Source: Planosporangium flavigriseum (GTDB taxonomy: Bacteria > Actinomycetota > Actinomycetes > Mycobacteriales > Micromonosporaceae). From it: DNA of 64,000 nt. The stretch lies in NCBI RefSeq assembly GCF_011947225.1, contig NZ_JAATVW010000012.1, positions 1 through 64,000 on the forward strand, read 5' to 3'. The position numbers and the translations under genes were made by a program. Position 1 is the first letter of the stretch. The number at the start of each line of letters is the position of its first letter. Shown one piece after another: positions 16,752-23,274 of this stretch. The notes beneath the pieces were generated by a model. The model had not been told where the DNA came from. It made no database searches and worked only from the letters and a program-made list of their open reading frames with translations.

Positions 16752-18307
16752 CAGCCGGTGACCCACATGGTGGGCAGGATCCGCCGGGACAGGTTCGAGT
16801 CCACCCCGCGGACCTTGTTCGTGTACGCGGCGCCCCACTGCGTCGACGCGTACAGGTAGATCAGGGCCACGTCGTCGTGCACGAGTTGCTGTACCTGCTT
16901 GGCGAGCTCGTGCTGCTTCTGCTGGTCGAACTCGGTGCCCAGCTGGTCGATGAGCGTGTCGACCTGGGGGTTGGTGTAGCCGCCGTAGTTGGACACGACG
17001 CCGGAGCGGTAGAACGAGCGCAGCTGGCCGGGGATGTCGCCGGTGGCGGAGCCGCACGAGCAGTAGGTGGCGATCTCGAAGTCGCCGTCGAGCATCATCT
17101 TGTTCGACGCGGTGGTCTCGACCGGGGTGAGTTCGGTGGAGACGCCGATCTTCTTCCACTGGCTCTGCAACGCGATCGCCAGGGGCTGGAACACCGTGTA
17201 CGTCAGGATCTTGAACTGCAGCCGCTGCCCGTCCTTGGTCCGGACACCGTCCGCGCCGACCACCCAGCCCGCGTCGTCGAGCAGCTTCGCCGCGGCCGCC
17301 TGGTCGGTGGTGGTCCCGGCGTCGATGGCGTAGGGCAGCCCGGCCGGGAAGTGCCCGGTGGCCGGCTTGGCGAAGCCGTGGTTCAGCCCGTCGATGAGTC
17401 CCTTGCGGTCGGCGGCCAGGTCGAGCGCCTTGCGCACGTTGATGTCGCGCAGCGCGGGCACCTTGGCCATGTTCAGCCAGATGTTGCGGGTCGTCGGTGC
17501 GGGTGAGTGGACGGTGAATTTGTCCTTGTTCTTTTCGTACTGCAGCCGCTGGTCGATCTCCACGTTGAACTCGGCCTCGGCGTCGCCGCTGCGCAGCGCC
17601 AGCATCCTGGCCTGCGGGTCGGTGCCGAGCCGCGCCTCGATCTTCGTGATCCCGGGCTTGCCCGCGGCGGGTTTGTTCCAGTAGGACGGGTTGGCCTCCG
17701 CGACGAGGGTCTCGCCGGGCACGAACTTCGTCGGCTTGAGGAAGCCGGTCAGGTCCGGGTCGCTGTTGAATGCCGCGCCGCGCCGGTCGGCCTCGGCCGC
17801 GTTGTGGATGCCGTACGTGGTGAGCCGGAACGGCACGCTCGGGTCGGGCTTGGTCGTGGTGACCCGCAGCGTCGTCGGCGTCGGGGCGCTGAACGTCATG
17901 TCCGCCAGCACCGACTTGGCCCGGGTGTTCTTGGCCTTGTGCCGGTCGAGGGACGCGGCGATGGCCGTCCCGTCGGATGGGGCGCCGCTCCAGAACGTCA
18001 CGCCGGGGCGTAGTTCGAACTCCCACACCGTCGGCTCGACCGCTTTCCACGCCGTGGCCAGGCCGGGCGCGAGGGTGCCGTCGTCGCGCTGGATCACCAG
18101 GGACTCGGCGAGGCCGTTCTCCAGGATCCGCTGCGCGTCGATGTGGATCGGGTCGAGCGAGCGGGGCATGTTGATAGTGAGGAATCGCAGCGTCTGCTGT
18201 GCGGCGGGCGCGTCACTCACCTCACCGGTGGTCGGGCCGCCGCAGGCGCTGACGGCCAGGATGAGGACGCTCGCGGTGACAGCCGCGCGGGTGCGAAGTT
18301 TCAGCAC
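16751..18307 (-). CDS. ABC substrate-binding lipoprotein, family 5 (DppA/NikA-like)
   Basis: A 518-residue extracellular binding protein. The GTG at 18307 gives a lipoprotein signal (VLKLRTRAAVTASVLILAVSAC) with lipobox VSAC, and GGGAG lies upstream. SBP_bac_5 landmarks are present: the APGLATAW and WEFELRPGVTFWSG region, then YWNKPAAGKPGI. The unusual CSCGSATGDIPGQLRSFY segment near residue 425 carries two cysteines. Family 5 proteins bind peptides, nickel or metal chelates. The cobalamin riboswitch upstream and the CbtBA genes next door make a cobalt, nickel-chelate or corrinoid ligand more likely than peptides, but this is inference. Confidence 0.88.
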   Translation of the reverse strand: MLKLRTRAAVTASVLILAVSACGGPTTGEVSDAPAAQQTLRFLTINMPRSLDPIHIDAQRILENGLAESLVIQRDDGTLAPGLATAWKAVEPTVWEFELRPGVTFWSGAPSDGTAIAASLDRHKAKNTRAKSVLADMTFSAPTPTTLRVTTTKPDPSVPFRLTTYGIHNAAEADRRGAAFNSDPDLTGFLKPTKFVPGETLVAEANPSYWNKPAAGKPGITKIEARLGTDPQARMLALRSGDAEAEFNVEIDQRLQYEKNKDKFTVHSPAPTTRNIWLNMAKVPALRDINVRKALDLAADRKGLIDGLNHGFAKPATGHFPAGLPYAIDAGTTTDQAAAAKLLDDAGWVVGADGVRTKDGQRLQFKILTYTVFQPLAIALQSQWKKIGVSTELTPVETTASNKMMLDGDFEIATYCSCGSATGDIPGQLRSFYRSGVVSNYGGYTNPQVDTLIDQLGTEFDQQKQHELAKQVQQLVHDDVALIYLYASTQWGAAYTNKVRGVDSNLSRRILPTMWVTG

Positions 18308-18517
18308 GATGGGAACTCCCGGGATGGCCCGCCCGGCCGGCGGCCGGATGCGGGGGTGAACGGTCGGACGGGCCGACCGGGGAACGGCGGCACGCCGTCC
18401 GGTACCGGGAGGAGGCAGGAGGTCGCGCCGGGACACGCCCAGCTGGGCATCCCGCGCAGGACAGAGTGGGACATCGGGTCCGCCTTCCAGCACCTCGTGG
18501 CAAGGACGTGCGTACTG

Positions 18518-18692
18518 CACGCCGTGGCCGGTCTCCTGGCTGACGGGGTTGTCGCGTCTCCGGCCGGCCTTCCCAGGCGGACGCCCAGTGACCTCGAATA
18601 CGACGAGGGCCAGAGACTTTCCCGATCACAGTGGCGAGGGCCGCGCCGGCATTCCACCGGCTTCCCGAGCACCACGGCACCGAGAGAATATG
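18518..18692 (-). promoter_or_regulatory. Cobalamin riboswitch upstream of Opp/Nik-type ABC operon
   Basis: Read on the minus strand, the leader shows the conserved GGGAAGCCGGTG core, the GCGCGG...GCCACTGTGA block, a second GGGAAG and an exact B12 box AGCCAGGAGACCGGCC (18526-18541). About 210 bases separate the box from the binding-protein start at 18307. That interval holds a perfect seven-base stem (CGGTCGG / CCGACCG at 18361-18379) which could be part of the expression platform. It implies repression of the transporter when adenosylcobalamin is plentiful. Confidence 0.9.
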
Positions 18693-18770
18693 CAGGCCCA
18701 ACGTCCCGCAGCAACCACGGCGACCAGCGGCCAGTTGTGACGTAGGACTCGGCGGTGCTCGCTACCGGTG

Positions 18771-19502
18771 TCAGGCCACGGTGGGTTGCGTGGTGCGGGC
18801 GCGGCGTTGGCTGCGGTCGGTGAGCGCGCCGAACAGCAGCCCGAGGGTGGTCCACAGCACCAGCTGGGTGCCCAGCGAGGCGAGCCGGAAGCGCCACAGC
18901 ACGGTGGCGGGGAAGTCGGCGGGTACCTCGTTGACCGCGGGCAGCAGTGCGGCGGCGGCCGCGACGACCGCCACGAACGCGCCGGCGGCGACGAGCACGG
19001 CGTTCCAGGTGCCCAGCCGCGCGGCCAGGTTGCGGCCGAGCAGGGTCGCGCCGACCGCGGCGGCGACGGTGATGGCGATCAGGGTGAAGTGCAGGGCGGT
19101 ACGCCGGCCGATGGTCTCCGGGTTGCCGACGGCGGGCGGGTTGGGCGGGTAGGTCAGGAACGGCGCCAGTTCGACGGCGACGAAGCCGGCCGCGGCGACC
19201 AGCAGCGCGGTCGGGCGGGCCGGCAGCCGGCCGAGCCGGCCGTAGGCGACGGCCAAGGCGAGGGCGAAGAGGCCCCCGAGCGCGGCACCGTAGACCACGA
19301 CGGCGGTGGCCAGGCCGATCGTGGACTGGATGGTGCGGCTGACCAGTTCGGGGTCGTGGTCGCCGGATGTGGTGTGCGCGTCCTCGAACGCGATCGCGGC
19401 GTCGACCGGAGGCTCGCCGAAGACGGTGGCGAACAGGTAGGCGAGCACCCCGGCGGCCAGGCCGACGAGCATGCCGCGCACCAGCAGGCTACGTGCGCTC
19501 AT
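18771..19502 (-). CDS. cbtA: Cobalt transporter subunit CbtA
   Basis: A 243-residue membrane protein with about five to six transmembrane helices, matching the CbtA family that imports cobalt for B12 synthesis. The opening LLVRGMLVGLAAGVLAYLFA, the acidic loop GEPPVDAAIAFED and the AVGNPETIGRRTAL segment are family landmarks. It lies 19 bases downstream of the small partner gene cbtB. Both share a cobalamin riboswitch at 19755-19900, so expression should fall when B12 is abundant. The C-terminus ends in a basic tail. CbtA proteins work without an obvious ATPase, and their energy source is unclear. Confidence 0.9.
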   Translation of the reverse strand: MSARSLLVRGMLVGLAAGVLAYLFATVFGEPPVDAAIAFEDAHTTSGDHDPELVSRTIQSTIGLATAVVVYGAALGGLFALALAVAYGRLGRLPARPTALLVAAAGFVAVELAPFLTYPPNPPAVGNPETIGRRTALHFTLIAITVAAAVGATLLGRNLAARLGTWNAVLVAAGAFVAVVAAAAALLPAVNEVPADFPATVLWRFRLASLGTQLVLWTTLGLLFGALTDRSQRRARTTQPTVA

Positions 19503-19521
19503 GGCGGTGTGTCGCCAGCCG

Positions 19522-19743
19522 TCAGTGGCAGGGGAAGCCGAGCAGGTGCCGGCCGTCGTGGGTGAACTCGTGCACCCAGTGCCCGCCGATCAGGGAGGTG
19601 GCGCCCTGTTCGGCGCCGACGAAGTAGATCGCGAGAGCGGCCAGCAGCAGCCCGAAGACCGCCCAGGGCAGTAGCTGCCGCAGCGGAATCGGCGCTGGGA
19701 CCAGCGTGGCGGCGGGGGTGGGTAGAGCGGTGGCCTCGGCCAT
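19522..19743 (-). CDS. cbtB: Cobalt transporter subunit CbtB
   Basis: A 73-residue single-helix membrane protein. One transmembrane segment (LLPWAVFGLLLAALAIYFVG) is followed by a His-rich extracellular tail (HWVHEFTHDGRHLLGFPCH) with five His and a Cys, the hallmark CbtB metal-binding end. The ATG at 19743 is chosen because AAGGAGG lies six bases upstream. Longer forms would read through the riboswitch. It is followed by cbtA after 19 bases. The ribosome-binding site lies directly beside the B12 box of the riboswitch, which suggests control at translation initiation. Confidence 0.92.
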   Translation of the reverse strand: MAEATALPTPAATLVPAPIPLRQLLPWAVFGLLLAALAIYFVGAEQGATSLIGGHWVHEFTHDGRHLLGFPCH

Positions 19744-19754
19744 GACGAACCTCC

Positions 19755-19900
19755 TTGGGATCACGCGTCCCGACTGGCGGTGCACGTGACGGCGTAGGGT
19801 CTGGCTCCCGGTCCACCTCTCAAGACGGACCGGCCACAGTGGCGCGACCGCGCCGGATTCGCACCGGCTTCCCGCGCCGTCACAACGGTTGAGGGTGACG
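19755..19900 (-). promoter_or_regulatory. Cobalamin riboswitch upstream of cbtBA
   Basis: On the minus strand the leader reads GGGAAGCCGGTG, AATCCGGCGCGG, GCGCCACTGTGG and then GGGAGCCAGACCC. A shorter, variant B12 box (AGTCGGGACGCGTGAT) lies immediately before the AAGGAGG of cbtB. The compact form and closeness to the ribosome-binding site suggest that ligand binding hides the site rather than terminating transcription. Confidence 0.88.
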
Positions 19901-20094
19901 GTACGGTCGTCGATGCGCACCGTCAACCGTCGCACACGTCATCGAGGTGGCCGCCGAGGTCAGCGGCGGTTCTCGGCAGACTTCTGCCCATGTTGGCGGC
20001 GAATGTCGGTAGACGCAACGACGACGACACCGGGACGTGTCCGGTCCTACACTCGCCGTATCCGTGTCGATGTGGAAGTGAGGTAGCCGTTGCG

Positions 20095-20247
20095 ATGGAT
20101 ATGACCCGACGGCTCGACCAGCCCGCGAACCCCTCCGACAGTGTGGTCCTCACCGAGGCCGTGCGCCGTGCCCGGCGACGCCTAGCGGCCGAGCGCAGCA
20201 CCACCGGTTCGTACACCTCGCGTCCGGACCACTGCACCGCGCCGTAG
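20095..20247 (+). CDS. Candidate RiPP precursor peptide for adjacent radical SAM enzyme
   Basis: A 50-residue peptide starting MDMTRRLDQPANPSDSVVL, with an Arg/Ala-rich amphipathic middle (EAVRRARRRLAAE) and a short C-terminal tail (STTGSYTSRPDHCTAP). A GAGG sequence lies upstream, although spacing to the ATG at 20095 is long, so a TTG at 20089 or ATG at 20101 could be used. It ends nine bases before the radical SAM/SPASM gene. Size, position and the leader-plus-short-core layout fit a precursor peptide. The core carries Y, S, H and C residues that such maturases can crosslink. The family is not recognised, and the FxSxx ending of FxsA precursors is absent. Confidence 0.5.
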   Translation: MDMTRRLDQPANPSDSVVLTEAVRRARRRLAAERSTTGSYTSRPDHCTAP

Positions 20248-20256
20248 CCGGTCACG

Positions 20257-21384
20257 ATGGCCGTCGCGCTGACCACCTTCATCCTCAAGGTGACCAGCCG
20301 CTGCAATCTCGACTGTGACTACTGCTACGTCTACCACCACGCCGACCAGTCCTGGCGTCACCAGCCCCGGTTCATGCCGCTGCCGGTGGCGCAGGCGGCC
20401 GCCCGGCGCATCGCCGAGCACGCCGACGCCCACGGCGTCGGGCACGTGCTGGTGGTCCTGCACGGCGGCGAGCCGACCCTGGCCGGCGGTGAGCGCATCG
20501 ACGCGTACTGCACGCTGATCCGCCGCACGATCCCCGACCCCATTCGGGTCGACTTCGCCATGCAGTCCAACGGCGGCCTGCTCACCCCGCACTGGCTGCC
20601 GGTGCTGCGTCGGCACCGGATCCGGGTCGGCATCAGCCTGGACGGGCCACCAGCGGTCAACGACCGGCACCGCCGCGATGTCGCCGGCCGGTCCAGCTAC
20701 CAGGCCACCGTCGCCGGTATCGAGCTGCTGCGCGCGCACGCCCCGGACTGTTACGGCGGCCTGTTGTGCGTGGTCGACCTCGCCGCCGACCCGGTCGCCG
20801 TCTACGAGCACCTCGCCTCGTTCGACCCGCCGATGATCGATTTCAACCTGCCCGACGCGCACTGGGACAACCCGCCACCCCGCCCGTCCGGCGACACCGC
20901 CGGCTACGGGCAGTGGCTGGTCGCGGTGTTCGAGGCGTGGGCCGCCGGCGCAGCGTACCGGCACTCGATCCGGTTCTTCGACGACGTCATCGGCCTGTCG
21001 CTGGGGGCGGCGAAGTCCACCGAGGCGCTGGGCCTGGCGCCGGTGACCCTGGTCGTCATCGAGTCCAACGGCGCCCTCCAGGGGGTGGACACCCTCAAGA
21101 CCACCTTCGCCGGCGCCCCCGACCTCGGCCTGACCGTCATCGACGACACCCTCGACCGGGCGCTGACCGCGCCGCAGATCGCCGACCGGCAACAGGGCGT
21201 CGCCGCGCTGAGTCCGACCTGCCGGCGCTGCGACCTGGTGGGGGTGTGCGGCGGCGGGTACCTGCCCCACCGGTACGCCGCCGGCAACGGCTTCGCTAAC
21301 CCCTCGGTCTACTGCGCCGACCTCCAGGTGATCATCCGGCATATCCAACGCCGGTGCGGGCTGACCGCGACCCCGCCTCGGTAA
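20257..21384 (+). CDS. Radical SAM/SPASM peptide maturase (FxsB-like)
   Basis: A 375-residue radical SAM enzyme. The iron-sulfur motif CNLDCDYC (Cys16, Cys20, Cys23) is at the N-terminus, followed by the glycine-rich SAM-binding strand LVVLHGGEPTL. A C-terminal SPASM region has a Cys cluster (CRRCDLVGVCGGG, then VYCADL) for auxiliary clusters. The opening FILKVTSRCNLDCDYCYVY and the HADQSWRHQP segment resemble FxsB-type and related cyclophane-forming maturases. It starts nine bases after a 50-codon gene, its likely substrate. The pair lies between two divergent cobalamin riboswitches but has no B12-binding domain itself. Confidence 0.82.
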   Translation: MAVALTTFILKVTSRCNLDCDYCYVYHHADQSWRHQPRFMPLPVAQAAARRIAEHADAHGVGHVLVVLHGGEPTLAGGERIDAYCTLIRRTIPDPIRVDFAMQSNGGLLTPHWLPVLRRHRIRVGISLDGPPAVNDRHRRDVAGRSSYQATVAGIELLRAHAPDCYGGLLCVVDLAADPVAVYEHLASFDPPMIDFNLPDAHWDNPPPRPSGDTAGYGQWLVAVFEAWAAGAAYRHSIRFFDDVIGLSLGAAKSTEALGLAPVTLVVIESNGALQGVDTLKTTFAGAPDLGLTVIDDTLDRALTAPQIADRQQGVAALSPTCRRCDLVGVCGGGYLPHRYAAGNGFANPSVYCADLQVIIRHIQRRCGLTATPPR

Positions 21385-21439
21385 CCGGTTCGCGCGGCCG
21401 GGTGGTGCGGCACCCCGGCTGCGCGGCGCGCCGGCCACC

Positions 21440-21605
21440 GCTACAGTGCAGGAGTCGCGGTGATCGGGAAGCCGGTGTGAGTCCGGCGCGGTCCTCGCCA
21501 CTGTGACCGGGGAGCCAACCCTGCTGTTCGTGCGTCACTGGGCCGTCACCGGCCTGGGAAGGCGTGGGGTTGTGCGGCGATCCGGGAGCCAGGAGACCGG
21601 CCGCG
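21440..21605 (+). promoter_or_regulatory. Cobalamin riboswitch upstream of ferredoxin-like gene
   Basis: The plus strand reads CTACAGTGCAGGAGTCGCGG, then GGGAAGCCGGTG, GTCCGGCGCGG, GCCACTGTGACC and GGGGAGCC. A second GGGAAGG follows, then an exact B12 box AGCCAGGAGACCGGCC at 21586-21601. It ends about 40 bases before the AAAGGAG of the gene at 21658, so that small protein belongs to the B12 regulon. Confidence 0.92.
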
Positions 21606-21657
21606 ACGCCCTTGTGCCCGAACGACCCCACGAGCGATGGGGAAAGGAGCCGCGCCC

Positions 21658-22095
21658 GTGATGCCACCTGTCGACGATCCGACCACTTTGACGCCGACCG
21701 CTGATGCCCTCCCGGCCGTCGAGTTCCGGGCCGGGATCGTGGTCTGCCGGGGCTGCTGCTGCGGCAGCGCCGGCAAGCATCCCGACGTCGACCACGCCGC
21801 CCGACTGGCCCGGTTGGAGCGGTTCGCCGCGGAGCATCCCGCCGCGGCGTCGGTACGCACCAGCGAGTGCCTGGGCCCGTGTGAACACGCCGACGTGGTC
21901 GTGGTCCGGCCCTCGCCGGCCGGCCGCGCCCGCGGTGGCCGGCCGGTCTGGTTCGGGCTGGTCGACGACTACGCGCTCGACCGACTCATCGCGTGGGTCG
22001 TCGCCGGCGGCCCCGGCCTCGCGCCCGTCCCCGACGTGCTGCTGCTGCACGGCATCAGCCGGCCACGCAGCCAGCTCACCCCGGCCCGGACCTAG
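21658..22095 (+). CDS. (2Fe-2S) ferredoxin-like protein under B12 control
   Basis: A protein of about 145 residues of the thioredoxin-like ferredoxin type. Cysteines cluster as CRGCCCG (Cys30, Cys33-35) and ECLGPCEHAD (Cys71, Cys75), a pattern that can hold a 2Fe-2S cluster or metal. The GTG at 21658 lies eight bases after AAAGGAG. An ATG three bases on and another at 21637 are alternatives. It sits directly behind a cobalamin riboswitch, as do cbtBA and the ABC operon. A role in cobalt handling or corrinoid reduction is plausible but unproven. The C-terminus (LLLHGISRPRSQ) shows no other domain. Confidence 0.75.
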   Translation: MMPPVDDPTTLTPTADALPAVEFRAGIVVCRGCCCGSAGKHPDVDHAARLARLERFAAEHPAAASVRTSECLGPCEHADVVVVRPSPAGRARGGRPVWFGLVDDYALDRLIAWVVAGGPGLAPVPDVLLLHGISRPRSQLTPART

Positions 22096-22179
22096 CCGAT
22101 TGGCAGGCGCGCGGATCCGCCTTGCACAGACCGAGGCGATCACCGCCACGGCGGATCGGCGAAGGCGCCGGTGTACGCC

Positions 22180-22225
22180 GTGCCGCCCGTCCGGGGCGAT
22201 GCGGTCTCGCCCCGGACGGCGGCAC
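22180..22225. terminator. Bidirectional hairpin between ferredoxin-like gene and nrdB
   Basis: A long inverted repeat (GTGCCGCC, then GTCCGGGGCGA / TCGCCCCGGAC, GGCGGCAC) forms a stem of about 19 pairs with one bulge and a seven-base loop. It lies between two convergent genes, so it can end transcription in both directions. Confidence 0.75.
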
Positions 22226-22236
22226 CGGCCAGCCGG

Positions 22237-23274
22237 TCAGAAGTCGTCGTCGAAGCAGACGTTGCCGGTCACCCCTACTTGGTACGCGGACACCCGGCGT
22301 TCGAAGAAGTTGGACAACTCCTGGACGTCCTGCAACTCCATGAAGGCGAACGGGTTGCGGCTGCCGTAGAGCGGCTCGATGCCGAGCATGGCCAGCCGCC
22401 GGTCGGCGACGTGCTGCAGGTACTCGCGCATGTCGGCCAGGGACAGGCCGCTGACTCCCTGCTCGAGCAGGTCGGCAGCGAACTGGGCCTCGCATTCGAC
22501 CGCCTCGGCCAGCATCTCCTTGACCTGGCGTTCCATCTCGGCGTCGAACAGCTCGGGCTCCTCCGCGCGGACGGTGTCGACGACGTCGAACGCGAAGGCC
22601 ATGTGCATCGACTCGTCGCGGAACACCCAGTTGGTGCCGGAGGCGAGGCCGTGCAGCAGCCCGCGTGAGCGCAGGAAGTAGACGTAGGCGAAGGCGCCGT
22701 AGAAGAAGAGCCCTTCGATGCAGGCGGCGAAGCAGATCAGGTTGAGCAGGAAGGCCCGCCGGTCCGCGCGGGTCTTCAGTTCCCGCAGCTCGAAGATCGA
22801 GTCGATCCACTTGAAGCAGAACTCCGCCTTGCGGGCGATCGAGGGGATGTTCTCGACCGCGGCGAAGGCTTCGAAGCGTTCCGTCTCGTCGGGGACGTAG
22901 GTGTCGAGCAGGTTCAGATAGAACTGGACGTGGACGGCCTCCTCGAACAGCTGCCGGGACAGGTAGAGCCGGCCTTCGGGGGAGTTGACGTGCTGGTACA
23001 GGTTGAGGACCAGGTTGTTGGCGACGATGGTGTCGCCGGTGGCGAAGAACGCGACCAGGCGGCTGACCAGGTGCTGCTCGGCGGAGGACAGCCTGGCCAG
23101 GTCGGCGAGGTCGGCGTGCAGGTCGACCTCCTCGACGGTCCAGGTGTTCTTGATGGCGTCCTTGAAGCGGTCGAAGAAGTGCGGGTAGCGCAGCGGCCGC
23201 AGGGTCAGGTCCATGCCGGGGTCGAGCAACATGTGCCGTTCGTTGGTGGTGCCGGGGGCGGGGATGGTGGTCAC
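22237..23274 (-). CDS. nrdB: Class Ia ribonucleotide reductase, small (R2) subunit
   Basis: A 345-residue diiron protein that generates the tyrosyl radical for the R1 subunit. Visible ligands include Asp81 (GDTIVANN), the ExxH pair Glu112/His115 in FEEAVHVQFY, and later EAVECEAQF. Tyr119, four residues after that His, is in the canonical radical position. The C-terminus NVCFDDDF is an acidic tail of the kind that docks on R1. The GTG at 23274 forms a GTGA overlap with the stop of nrdA. A longer upstream reading would lie inside nrdA. Both genes are controlled by the cobalamin riboswitch at 25786-25945, as is known for Streptomyces nrdABS. Confidence 0.95.
   Translation of the reverse strand: MTTIPAPGTTNERHMLLDPGMDLTLRPLRYPHFFDRFKDAIKNTWTVEEVDLHADLADLARLSSAEQHLVSRLVAFFATGDTIVANNLVLNLYQHVNSPEGRLYLSRQLFEEAVHVQFYLNLLDTYVPDETERFEAFAAVENIPSIARKAEFCFKWIDSIFELRELKTRADRRAFLLNLICFAACIEGLFFYGAFAYVYFLRSRGLLHGLASGTNWVFRDESMHMAFAFDVVDTVRAEEPELFDAEMERQVKEMLAEAVECEAQFAADLLEQGVSGLSLADMREYLQHVADRRLAMLGIEPLYGSRNPFAFMELQDVQELSNFFERRVSAYQVGVTGNVCFDDDF

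Noticed and set aside
20182-21501. 439-codon minus-strand reading opposite the radical SAM gene
   Set aside because: It is Val/Gly/Asp/Arg-rich antisense. The plus strand has the complete radical SAM and SPASM motifs.
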